DNA of 58,751 nucleotides from a virus. The stretch covers positions 1 to 58,751 of the IMG/VR virus record IMGVR_UViG_3300019884_000062. One strand, given 5' to 3'. A model generated the notes under the pieces. The model searched no databases. It was not told the origin of the DNA and was given only the letters and a program-made list of their open reading frames with translations. A program made the translations under genes and the position numbers. Positions 29,946 through 37,595 of this stretch are shown here, piece after piece (position 1 is the stretch's first letter; every line of letters begins with the position of its first letter).

Positions 29946-31040
29946 TCACGCTTCGATCGCGCCGGTACCGGTCGGCTCAACCTTGGTCTTGCGCGCACCG
30001 CGAGCGATCTCCACCGAGTCCGCCGCGTCCGCTCCCGCGCGACGACCGGCCACAGCTGAGGCGGAGTAGTGGAGTCGATTCCAGCGCGCCTCATCAGCTT
30101 GAGTAACCACATACGGGCGGTGGATCTTGCACTTTCCGGTCTTGCTCGTGGTTTTCGCGCAATCCGTACAAGGTCCTTCCGGCTCCGGCGTAGTGAAGGT
30201 CTGCGGACGGTACTGCGGGAAGCGCTCATAGAACGCCTCGTCCACCCGCTCCGCGCGGCCGGGCAGCACGAGCGCTCCGCCTTCCGCCTTGTCGGTCGCG
30301 TCGCGCGCGTCCCGTAGACGCCGGTTGTACTGCTGGACGAATGCCCGCGCGTACACCTCGCGGAAGGTGCTGACGGAGACTTCGCGGCCGGACACCGCCG
30401 CGTCTTCTCCGCGCTTCGCACAAGCCGCCCGGTAGAGCCGCGTCACCTTGGCGTTGTTCGCGTGCGAGCCTTCGCCCCAGATCATCTTTGCGATCTTGAT
30501 ACGCTCGATGCCGGCTGAGCGGAGCGCGTAGACGTTGTCCTCATCGGACTTCGCGGGATCCACAGCCGGCTCCAGCTTCGCGATCATCATGAGACGCGCG
30601 CTCCGGTGCAAGAACTCCGCATACCGGATGTCAGATTCGTAGCCGATGACCGTAGCGACGTAACTTCCACCAGTCTCGTAACGGTAGATGTACCGCACGC
30701 CGCAGTGCCGTGCGGTTTCGATCCACAGCGCCAGGTGCTGGTCAGAGAAACGGCTCCGCACGTCGGCTAGCGGAATCTTGTACTCCACGGGAAGGATGCC
30801 ACCCGCATCCTCGGCGATGAGCGCTTCCTCGGTGATCTGGTACTTCCGCATCAAGCGCTCGGCGATGGCCCGCTGGTCAGCCGCGAAGGCGGCATCGGCC
30901 TCAGGGTCGGTCTTGCCCGACATCGACCCGTGGCCATTCTCGTAACGCTCGGCGGTCTCCAAGGCAATCCGAATCGCCTTCATGATTCGGTCGAGGTCTG
31001 CCATCTGCTTCCGGCGAACGTCGCTCGCGCTCTCACTCAC
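29946..31040 (-). CDS. DUF2786-like protein with C-terminal basic tail
   Basis: 364 residues from GTG 31040 after AGGATC. The N-terminal helices with AAFAADQRAIAERLMRKYQ and ITEEAL match the DUF2786 pattern (a helical domain seen in phage and plasmid proteins of unknown function). The middle part (WIETARHCGVRYIYRY) resembles the region following DUF2786; the C-terminus has CTDCAKTTSKTGKC, a possible zinc site, and a basic tail. Likely DNA- or RNA-associated; role unknown. Confidence 0.65.
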   Translation of the reverse strand: MSESASDVRRKQMADLDRIMKAIRIALETAERYENGHGSMSGKTDPEADAAFAADQRAIAERLMRKYQITEEALIAEDAGGILPVEYKIPLADVRSRFSDQHLALWIETARHCGVRYIYRYETGGSYVATVIGYESDIRYAEFLHRSARLMMIAKLEPAVDPAKSDEDNVYALRSAGIERIKIAKMIWGEGSHANNAKVTRLYRAACAKRGEDAAVSGREVSVSTFREVYARAFVQQYNRRLRDARDATDKAEGGALVLPGRAERVDEAFYERFPQYRPQTFTTPEPEGPCTDCAKTTSKTGKCKIHRPYVVTQADEARWNRLHYSASAVAGRRAGADAADSVEIARGARKTKVEPTGTGAIEA

Positions 31041-31234
31041 GAGATCCTACCTTTCCAGTTCAAGGGGCCTAGCAAGCCGAGGTAGCTCCCGAAAGCCCAA
31101 CGAAGTATGGCCGCCGCACCGCGCGGCGAGTAGCCGTAATCCTTGATCAAGGTTCGGATCGCGGCAGCCTGCGAGTCGGACTCGATGGCCACTAGCCACG
31201 CGTTCCAGATCTCTTTGCCGTCCGGCCTAGTCAT
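31037..31234 (-). CDS. Small hypothetical protein
   Basis: 65 residues. ATG 31234 has GGGAGG eight bases upstream; GTG 31243 is an alternative. Helical, with a hydrophobic C-terminal part (AAAILRWAFGSYLGLLG) that may be membrane-associated. Overlaps the next GTG. Function unknown. Confidence 0.6.
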   Translation of the reverse strand: MTRPDGKEIWNAWLVAIESDSQAAAIRTLIKDYGYSPRGAAAILRWAFGSYLGLLGPLNWKGRIS

Positions 31235-31266
31235 CACGATCACCTCCCGGCTCCAATACTACGGCA

Positions 31267-31298
31267 CTGAGGTCCGGAGCGTCTACCCCGGACCTCAG
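31267..31298 (-). terminator. Intergenic stem-loop, 11-bp stem
   Basis: CTGAGGTCCGG (31267-31277) pairs perfectly with 31288-31298 around a 10-base loop, nine bases after the stop of the gene at 31307. No T-run. Likely terminator or RNA-stabilising element. Confidence 0.6.
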
Positions 31299-31306
31299 CA
31301 CCTTGG

Positions 31307-32152
31307 TCAGCTCCAGTTCGCCTTGCCGGCACAGATCCGGCCCATCGCTCGCGCGATGCTCTCTTCCAGGGTGAGGTCGCGACCGCACCTCATGCAGATC
31401 CCATAGAGGGCACCGAACTTCTCGGCCTCCTCCAGCGCCATCCGCCACTCCGGCTTGATCTTCGCCAGAAGGCCAGAGACGTACTCGAAGCGCGCCGAGG
31501 CGCCTTCGACCTTCGAGCCGTCCAAGAGCCCTACGGTCCGCGTCTCTCCGTCCGGCATATCGACGTAGAGCTGCTTGGCATAGAGGTGGCGCGCGTCGCC
31601 GTTCGCGCGGTTCCACTGGACCTTGAAGATGGCGCCGGTAGCCGGATCGCGGTACATGCCGTCCTGCGTCACGCGCTCCGGCGACACGTACGGCTCCGCC
31701 GCCTTAACGATCTTCATTCGCTGCGCAGCATTCTTATACGCGTCGATGAAGCGCTTCGCGAAGTCGAACGGCATCGGCTCCGGCTCATCATCGCGGCGGT
31801 GCGCCTCCACTCGCGTCTCCGCCTCGGCCCGCACGTCTTCGTCCATGCTCTTGTAGCGCGCGAGGCTCGCAACGTACTTCACCATCGGCTCGCTCGCGAC
31901 ACGGCGCGAGCCACCCCGGTAGCCACCGGTCATCCGAGCCGCCGCACGCTCTCCGTCCGCGAGGGAAGCTTGCTGCCGGCGGTAGCGCGCTACCTCGGTC
32001 TCTGTTGGCTCGGCATTCATCTCGGCTCGCGCGTCCGACCGAGCTAGCTGCGCCTCGGGGCGGTCCGCCACCGCTACGCCGCCACCGGAGCACTCCCGCA
32101 CGGCCGCGACCGACTCGTGGTAACCCTTGCACTTACCGCACTTGATCGCCAT
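31307..32152 (-). CDS. Zinc-binding protein with DUF6011-like C-terminus
   Basis: 281 residues; ATG 32152 follows GAGCTGAG. N-terminal CGKCKGYHESVAAVREC is a small zinc site of a type common in actinophages; the C-terminus CMRCGRDLTLEESIARAMG then CAGK matches the DUF6011 pattern. The centre is charged, with a beta-like region (YVDMPDGETRTVGLLDG). Possibly nucleic-acid-binding. Function unknown. Confidence 0.65.
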   Translation of the reverse strand: MAIKCGKCKGYHESVAAVRECSGGGVAVADRPEAQLARSDARAEMNAEPTETEVARYRRQQASLADGERAAARMTGGYRGGSRRVASEPMVKYVASLARYKSMDEDVRAEAETRVEAHRRDDEPEPMPFDFAKRFIDAYKNAAQRMKIVKAAEPYVSPERVTQDGMYRDPATGAIFKVQWNRANGDARHLYAKQLYVDMPDGETRTVGLLDGSKVEGASARFEYVSGLLAKIKPEWRMALEEAEKFGALYGICMRCGRDLTLEESIARAMGRICAGKANWS

Positions 32153-32153
32153 C

Positions 32154-32459
32154 TCAGCTCACACCCATCAACACGAAGTCCGCGCGGCGGAGGTTCCGGA
32201 GGCGCGGGGGAGTCCAGGTCAGTTTGTCGCTTCGGTCGCGGTTGCACGGCCCGCAGGCCGGCTGAACGTTCGCGCGCCGGTAAGAGCCGCCCGGGATGAT
32301 CCGATCGGCCTGAAGCGTCTCGAAGGTCAACGCAATCTCGCAGTGCACACACGGGGCGGTCTTGCCGTTCCCGAACTTGTGGAGAAGGAAGAACTTCCGT
32401 GCGCGGCGGTCGCCTGCGTTCCCGCGACGGTCATCACCGGTCTGCTGCCGGCGGCTCAT
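32154..32459 (-). CDS. HNH endonuclease-like protein
   Basis: 101 residues. Zinc-binding CVHC and CGPC frame the motif TLQADRIIPGGSYRRANVQP, the HNH core, with Asn in N-V-Q. The residue after Asp, usually the catalytic His (DH), is Arg here (DR). It may therefore be inactive, use another general base, or bind DNA structurally. Phage HNH proteins commonly assist packaging or act as homing enzymes; this one lies at the start of the early region. Overlaps the upstream stop. Confidence 0.75.
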   Translation of the reverse strand: MSRRQQTGDDRRGNAGDRRARKFFLLHKFGNGKTAPCVHCEIALTFETLQADRIIPGGSYRRANVQPACGPCNRDRSDKLTWTPPRLRNLRRADFVLMGVS

Positions 32460-32746
32460 CGCGCGCCTGCCTTCGCCTCGCGGAGCGCGGAGACCTTCTC
32501 GCGGTTGACCTCGATATAGATCCGCGATCCGGTGTCCTCGGTCGCGTCGAGAAGCGAGCGCGGATCGGTCAACAGGATCTCCGCCAGGTGACGCTCGCGC
32601 TCGCTGAGCACAACGATCACGGCGAAGGCGGAGTCAACACGCTCCCACTGTCCCACGGTCTCCAGCCGGAAGCCCTGCGCCCGGAGGTATCGGCGGATGC
32701 GCGCCTTCAGCAGCTCATCCTCGGTCATCGGTCCACGTCGCGCCAT
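32456..32746 (-). CDS. Hypothetical protein, first gene after the main gap
   Basis: 96 residues (ATG 32746; a second ATG at 32728). Basic N-terminus, then alternating strands and helices (RVDSAFAVIVVLSERERHLAEILL). It begins the long early operon after the double terminator, so early transcription probably starts just upstream. Function unknown; a regulatory role is possible only by position. Confidence 0.6.
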   Translation of the reverse strand: MARRGPMTEDELLKARIRRYLRAQGFRLETVGQWERVDSAFAVIVVLSERERHLAEILLTDPRSLLDATEDTGSRIYIEVNREKVSALREAKAGAR

Positions 32747-32990
32747 CTCGGGTCACCCTCCCAGGTCTCTCACAACCCATCGAGGCCGAGCGTACGCCAT
32801 GAATTCGCGATCGTAAACCCCCTAGGCTGATGGGTTACGCGCGAGGCGCTTTTGAGTTTCAAAGCCGGGCGAAACGGACTACCTCAGGAAACTGCCCTAG
32901 CGTGGAGCCTCCTGTGTCGGACCCCAGGGGGTAGGCGATCCCTTGCGACTGCATACGTTCGTTGTTTCTGCTGGTCAGAGTGCATATGAA

Positions 32991-33026
32991 GCGGGCCACT
33001 CCCGGTGAGAGTCAGGAGTGGCCCGC
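32991..33026 (-). terminator. Late-operon terminator 2, 12-bp stem
   Basis: GCGGGCCACTCC (32991-33002) pairs perfectly with 33015-33026 around a 12-base loop. It is the second hairpin met by transcription leaving the holin gene. No T-run. Confidence 0.7.
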
Positions 33027-33034
33027 GAGAAGCG

Positions 33035-33074
33035 CGACCGGCTCGGCGCAAGGTCGAGTCTACCGAGCCGGTCG
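33035..33074 (-). terminator. Late-operon terminator 1, 12-bp stem
   Basis: CGACCGGCTCGG (33035-33046) pairs perfectly with 33063-33074 around a 16-base loop, nine bases after the holin stop. Two strong hairpins in tandem suggest a tight stop for late transcription. Confidence 0.72.
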
Positions 33075-33083
33075 GAAATGCCG

Positions 33084-33473
33084 CTAGCGGCGGACGGAGC
33101 TTGAGTTGGGGTCGGTCACGACCTTGTCGCCGAGCACGCCGGTCTGCCAGGCGAAGGCTGCCGGCGAGATCTGCATCCGCGCCAGGAGCGCGAAGAGCGC
33201 CACGATGGCCGTCGAGACCGACGCCACGAACTGATCGCTCAGATCCAGACCGTACTGCGCGAGTAGCGCGACCACGGCCGTGAAGATGCCGGTGAAGAGC
33301 GGCGGACCGACCGGTCGCGTCGTGGCGGCGATGATGATCGCGTTGGCGACACCGGCGATTGCGAAGGCCGCACCCGGCGTGAGGACATCGAGGCCGAGCG
33401 AGCCGAGCATCGCCAGCACGGCGGTCACGGCGGTCACCCAAAGAGCCGGCTCGCGACCAAAGAGATTCTTCAT
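33084..33473 (-). CDS. Holin
   Basis: 129 residues from ATG 33473 after AAAGGGG. Three to four hydrophobic helices (residues about 12-32, 35-52, 62-78 and 84-102) separated by short loops and a polar C-terminus. Size, topology and position at the end of the lysis cassette after the amidase point to the holin that opens the membrane for the endolysin. The exact class is not determinable. Confidence 0.75.
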   Translation of the reverse strand: MKNLFGREPALWVTAVTAVLAMLGSLGLDVLTPGAAFAIAGVANAIIIAATTRPVGPPLFTGIFTAVVALLAQYGLDLSDQFVASVSTAIVALFALLARMQISPAAFAWQTGVLGDKVVTDPNSSSVRR

Positions 33474-33528
33474 TCCTTTGCCCCTTTCAGGCGGATTCAG
33501 GGTCGAGTTTAGACGCAAGGCATATTGG

Positions 33529-34050
33529 CTAGTTGGACATAAGCATAGTAGCGATGCCAAAGACAAGCACCAACACAACGCTTATGCCGCCGAGAATTGC
33601 CCCATAGTTCAACCGGCTTTCGCCAACCTGCGCCTTTTGCCCGGCCTGTTCATATTGCGTCTTACGTAGATCGGCGATGTCTTTTTGAATTGGCTCCAAT
33701 GAAGCGGCCCAAGCGACTCGAAGCGCCTCCGCCGAGGTCGCCACCTGGCTTCGTAGCGTCTCCGCTTGAACAGCTGCGACCTCTGTCGCGCGCTGGACCG
33801 CCCCCACATCCACCGCACGAATGGCATCAATTCGAGCCGTCTCCGCTTTGCGTAGCCTGTCTTCGTATTCGGACCGCAAGGCCATAAGCTCGCGAAGATG
33901 GATCGATTCGGCTTGAAGCTTCTCGCCATCCGCCTCGCGAAGATCATCCTGTCTTTGGATAGCAGCCTGGACCAGGTCCAACACATTTTGCGTCGGATCG
34001 ACAACCGGCGTACCGGACGCATCGACTCCCGGTCCAGGCTGTCTTGCCAT
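33529..34050 (-). CDS. Coiled-coil protein with C-terminal membrane anchor
   Basis: 173 residues. Long helical coiled-coil (about 30-140, rich in Ala, Glu, Arg, Gln) followed by one hydrophobic helix at the C-terminus (YGAILGGISVVLVLVFGIATML). ATG 34050 sits one base after the amidase stop. Between endolysin and holin it may be a lysis accessory protein, a second holin or spanin-like factor. Confidence 0.65.
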   Translation of the reverse strand: MARQPGPGVDASGTPVVDPTQNVLDLVQAAIQRQDDLREADGEKLQAESIHLRELMALRSEYEDRLRKAETARIDAIRAVDVGAVQRATEVAAVQAETLRSQVATSAEALRVAWAASLEPIQKDIADLRKTQYEQAGQKAQVGESRLNYGAILGGISVVLVLVFGIATMLMSN

Positions 34051-34051
34051 G

Positions 34052-34996
34052 TTACAGAGCCGCCTTGAGAGCCGCCAGCTCTTCCGCGTCGTACACGCCG
34101 CGCAGGATCTCGGCGGTCTCCGCCACCGGCGTCTCGCCGAGGCCGGACAGGAGTCCCTTCACGGCCTCCTTGGAATCCAACTCCGCCTCGGCCACCTTGG
34201 CGTTGAGCGTGTCGAAGTCGGTCTTGAGGGTCTTCTTGACCTCTTCGTCGGTCTGCCCCACGGCCGTGGCGAGCGCCTTCACGGCGCCGGTCAACCAGCC
34301 GAGGTAGACATGCAGCGGAACGCGCTTGCCGCTTTCGGTCGGCGATGGGATCGCGACAGCCGTGACATAGTGCGCATCGCGGAGCTGCTGCGCCTGCGCC
34401 GGATCGGTGATCTTCCCCACTTCGTCTTCTCCTCCAGTCATGAGCGCGTAGACGCGTGAACGCTCAGCGCTCATATTCACGCCTTTGGGATCGGTCTTGG
34501 TGCTCGTCTCGCCTGGCGGCTTGCCCGCAGCCGGCTGGTGTTCATAATGACCGGCCATCCGCTTGCGCGGGTCAGCGCCGATCTTGGTCATGATGGCGGC
34601 GGTCGCCTTACGCGCCGCATCGAGTTGGACCGCCGGCCAAGGCTCTCCCTTGTTGTCATTGGCCATCTCGATGCCGAATAGCGCGGTATTGCCCAATCCC
34701 TTGTTCGGTCCGGCCCATCCCACCTTGTTGTGATTGCATCGGCCAGACGCGCAAATGTACACCGTGCCGTCGCGCCAAATCATCATCTGCGCGATTGGCG
34801 GCGGAGCGGTTGCTGATCCATTCAGGATCACATTGACCTCTCCTTGCGCGGTAGCGGACCGCGAGCCGGCCGTGGCATGCCAGGTGATACCGATCGGAGA
34901 GAATGACGTTGATCCTCTGGTCTTCCAACCGGAGACCTCCACGACCTTCACACCTGCGGCGCGCAAAGCATCGGCTAACCATGTCTGCCTTGCCAT
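34052..34996 (-). CDS. N-acetylmuramoyl-L-alanine amidase endolysin
   Basis: 314 residues, ATG 34996 after GGAAGGGAGG. An amidase_2/PGRP domain is visible: ITWHATAG near 37 (zinc His), FGIEMAN, and AGHYEHQPAAGKPPGETSTK near 146 with the second His and downstream acidic/Lys residues. The C-terminal 120 residues are helical with no known wall-binding repeat (LKTDFDTLNAKVAEAELDSK). It cleaves the bond between muramic acid and the peptide stem. Followed immediately by the membrane lysis genes. Confidence 0.85.
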   Translation of the reverse strand: MARQTWLADALRAAGVKVVEVSGWKTRGSTSFSPIGITWHATAGSRSATAQGEVNVILNGSATAPPPIAQMMIWRDGTVYICASGRCNHNKVGWAGPNKGLGNTALFGIEMANDNKGEPWPAVQLDAARKATAAIMTKIGADPRKRMAGHYEHQPAAGKPPGETSTKTDPKGVNMSAERSRVYALMTGGEDEVGKITDPAQAQQLRDAHYVTAVAIPSPTESGKRVPLHVYLGWLTGAVKALATAVGQTDEEVKKTLKTDFDTLNAKVAEAELDSKEAVKGLLSGLGETPVAETAEILRGVYDAEELAALKAAL

Positions 34997-35029
34997 GGCA
35001 CCTCCCTTCCTGCCGATAAGCCTAGTTTG

Positions 35030-35986
35030 CTAGAAGAACTGAGTTACGATCACGATTCCTTCGCCGCCATTTGACCCCGCGCGGGCCGATTGGCTTGGGT
35101 CATTCGCGGCTCCGCCGCCACCGCCGCCCATCGAGCCGGTCGTGCCGGAGCTATTGCCGATACCGCCTCGGCCTCCCGTGCCTAGCGGTGAGTTACCGCC
35201 ATTACCTCCGGCCGCCTGACCCACGCCTACGCCCACCCGGATGCTGTTCTGTCCGGCTCCACCGCGCACTCGGAACGCACCGGTTCCAGAACCGGCATCC
35301 GGACCACCGGTGCCAAAGCCAGGCGAGACTCCCGCGCCGAGCACGCCTGCTGCGGATCCACCGGGGGCAGAGACTAGCGTCGCGGCCGCACTGAAGGAAG
35401 AGACCGCACCGACGCCACCGGACGCTCCGGCCACACCGACTCCGCCAGTGCCGACAACTACCGGCTCGCTGGAGGCCAGATCATCTGCGGCGAACCATCT
35501 TTCGCAATACGTGCCGGCCGCGCCTCCGCCTCCGCACGAGGTCTGGCCGGCCGGCGTAATCGCCGCACCGGCTCCGGCGGCTCCACTACCTTGGACCTGA
35601 ACGCGTACCGTTCGCGTCGAGCTGCCCTTGTTCCAGGTCCCAGACCCAAAGAAGAATTGACACAGAGCGTTTGCGTCTCCTGTTAGGACGGTCGGGTTGA
35701 CGTCGATAGCCATGGCGATTGCGCTTGTAGCTATGGCGATTTGCCTCCAGGTCGAGTCATCCGCCCGCCAGACGTACGCCTTTCCGGTGTCGGTCTCCAG
35801 GATTGCCCTACCGGGCCAACGATCCGCGCCGACCGGACGGGTACCAGACGTACAGATCGTGAAGCCGACCGCTGCATCGACCTTGTCCATGTTCTCGTTG
35901 ATGTCGGTCTCGACATCAACGCTATCGCCCGTAGTGGGGTCCGGATCTGGCTTTCGGAGCCCAAGTCGAGTAGTCTGTGTCGCCAT
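35030..35986 (-). CDS. Glycine-rich tail tip protein
   Basis: 318 residues; ATG 35986 after AAAGAGGAG. The first 75 residues are nearly the same as those of the next gene (RLxLRKPDPDPxTGD, TSGTRPVGA, RxILETDTxKAYVW), so this is the virion attachment part. The rest is a glycine-rich domain (runs of GGxG) ending GEGIVIVTQFF, like tail-tip adhesins that bind the host surface. Palindromes at 35677 (VLTG) and at the start (35989). Confidence 0.75.
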   Translation of the reverse strand: MATQTTRLGLRKPDPDPTTGDSVDVETDINENMDKVDAAVGFTICTSGTRPVGADRWPGRAILETDTGKAYVWRADDSTWRQIAIATSAIAMAIDVNPTVLTGDANALCQFFFGSGTWNKGSSTRTVRVQVQGSGAAGAGAAITPAGQTSCGGGGAAGTYCERWFAADDLASSEPVVVGTGGVGVAGASGGVGAVSSFSAAATLVSAPGGSAAGVLGAGVSPGFGTGGPDAGSGTGAFRVRGGAGQNSIRVGVGVGQAAGGNGGNSPLGTGGRGGIGNSSGTTGSMGGGGGGAANDPSQSARAGSNGGEGIVIVTQFF

Positions 35987-35995
35987 AGCTCCTCT

Positions 35996-37036
35996 TTAGA
36001 CTGGGCCGATGTCTTCGACGTACAGCTGTCGATCGCCCGTTGGAGTGATGGCCGGGTTGCCGGCGCCGGCAATCGATCGGATCGTGAAGGCTCCCAACGT
36101 GTGCGTGCCGGCCGAGAAGGTCACCAGCTTCTCGACGTGGATCGTAACTTGACCGGAGCCGCCGGCTACCGCAGCATGCGAAGCAGAGTTTGCTACCGAG
36201 GTGCTACCGGTCGTGGGCGTACTCGCACCCCCGTCACGAACGTGAATGTTGATAAGGCAGTTCGCCGAGGCAATGCTCAAGTTCACCTTCAGACCGCACA
36301 AGACGACGCGGTATCTACGGCTCGTCTCGGCCGTGAAGACATAGTTCCCCAGCAATGCATCCCGGACCTCCACACCATCAGCGGCAGTCGGCGTGCCGGA
36401 TCCATTCAAGACAGTAGGCGTGCCCATGATTCCGCGTGGCAGGGATCGGTTGGCCCGCAACACGTCCAGAGTCGCGTCAAACGCGTCATCAGTCCTAAGT
36501 AGATTGGCGCTGGCTCGCTTCAAGTTCACATCCGCAGCAGCGCCACCCGAGGACCACTGCATAGTCCCATCGAAGTCCAGGATGTAGTGGTCCTGCGTGT
36601 CACCGGAGCCTCGGAAGGAGATTGCGCGGTGCCCGGTCGCGGCGGATGACGTCTCGATGAGAACCTGAGCGGTAGAGCCACCACCGGCCGCAATCGTCTT
36701 GATCAGCTGGCTACCCGCGCCGGGCGCGACACCGAGGCCGAGCCGGTCAGCGCGCAGGCCGGCATTGAACTGCGCGGAACCGATCAAGAGCTGTAGCCAG
36801 CTAGCTCCGGTCGCGCTCCACACATACGCCTTCAACGTATCCGTCTCCAGGATGCCGCGACCATCCCAACGCTCTGCGCCAACCGGTCGCGTACCGGAGG
36901 TACAGATGTGGAAGCCGACCGCTGCGTCCAATTTGTCCATCGACGCGTTGATGTCGGTCGCTACATCGACATTGTCCCCGGTTACCGGATCAGGGTCAGG
37001 CTTTCGCAGCAACAGCCTAGTCGTGAACGTCGCCAT
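35996..37036 (-). CDS. Tail tip protein, paralogue of the glycine-rich one
   Basis: 346 residues from ATG 37036. Shares the N-terminal 70-75 residues with 35030-35986, then a different C-terminus rich in Thr, Ser and Gly with beta-like segments (HYILDFDGTMQWSSGG, YRVVLCGLKVNLSIAS). Probably a receptor-binding or chaperone-like tail component sharing an attachment domain. Palindrome copy at 36492 encodes L-L-R-T with CTA CTT AGG. Confidence 0.75.
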   Translation of the reverse strand: MATFTTRLLLRKPDPDPVTGDNVDVATDINASMDKLDAAVGFHICTSGTRPVGAERWDGRGILETDTLKAYVWSATGASWLQLLIGSAQFNAGLRADRLGLGVAPGAGSQLIKTIAAGGGSTAQVLIETSSAATGHRAISFRGSGDTQDHYILDFDGTMQWSSGGAAADVNLKRASANLLRTDDAFDATLDVLRANRSLPRGIMGTPTVLNGSGTPTAADGVEVRDALLGNYVFTAETSRRYRVVLCGLKVNLSIASANCLINIHVRDGGASTPTTGSTSVANSASHAAVAGGSGQVTIHVEKLVTFSAGTHTLGAFTIRSIAGAGNPAITPTGDRQLYVEDIGPV

Positions 37037-37595
37037 CCCGGCTTGCCTCCCTCTCCAGCAACAGTTGGTAGCGTGCAAGCCGGTCCATCTGGGCTCCGCC
37101 GCGCCCCATGTTCGCTCGCTTCTTTTCCACCATTTGCCGTTTGATATCCACAATCTCCCAATCCACGGCGCACTTCTCGCGCACGAGGTCCATAGGGTCG
37201 GTTGGGTCTACCTCGGCCACGTCTATATTCAACGCCCTAGCCCGCAAAGCCGGAGCCGGCTTCGTGACGCGTAGCGCGGAGCGCTTAGCGCCTTCAAGTC
37301 GAGCTAGGTGGAACGCTCCCGCTTGCTCCCGGCTCGGCGCGTTGAAGAGCGTAAACGGATGGTCCTCGGGCACCTGCGGCATGAAGTGTTCCATGAGGAT
37401 AAGCTCTACCAACTCATCCGTGGTCCAACCATCCAGTCCATACTCGGCGATCCGCCACTCAGGCGTGTCGGCCGGGAACACGAACTTGTGCATGATCGAG
37501 GTCTCGCCATCGGTCACATTGACTGCGAGCGCTATCATGTCCTCTGCCCCCGGACGGGGGTACAACTCGGATGCTATGATCTCCAAATCAATCAC
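37017..37595 (-). CDS. Hypothetical tail-region protein
   Basis: 192 residues from GTG 37595 (GTGA overlap with the tail protein stop). N-terminal half alpha/beta, C-terminal 60 residues a charged helix (EKKRANMGRGGAQMDRLARYQ). Similar proteins sit before tail fibres in phages, often assembly-linked. No function proven. Confidence 0.6.
   Translation of the reverse strand: MIDLEIIASELYPRPGAEDMIALAVNVTDGETSIMHKFVFPADTPEWRIAEYGLDGWTTDELVELILMEHFMPQVPEDHPFTLFNAPSREQAGAFHLARLEGAKRSALRVTKPAPALRARALNIDVAEVDPTDPMDLVREKCAVDWEIVDIKRQMVEKKRANMGRGGAQMDRLARYQLLLEREASRDGDVHD

Larger units (their letters stand above)
32747..33083. other. 337-base gap: late terminators and probable early promoter region
   Basis: Noncoding. 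It holds two perfect stem-loops (32991-33026, 33035-33074), the box GTTTCTGCTGGTC (32964-32976, complement of the box at 27356), and TTTTGAGTTTCAAAG near 32850, which recurs near 58046. A short stretch at 32895-32930 (GGAGCCTCCTGTGTCGGACC) faintly resembles a tRNA 3' end but no tRNA folds. This is the only place where late and early transcription units meet. Confidence 0.65.

Noticed and set aside
32890-32935. tRNA-like 3' end (GGAGCCTCC, TGTCGGACC)
   Set aside because: No matching acceptor or anticodon arms upstream on either strand, so no tRNA or clear attachment core can be supported.
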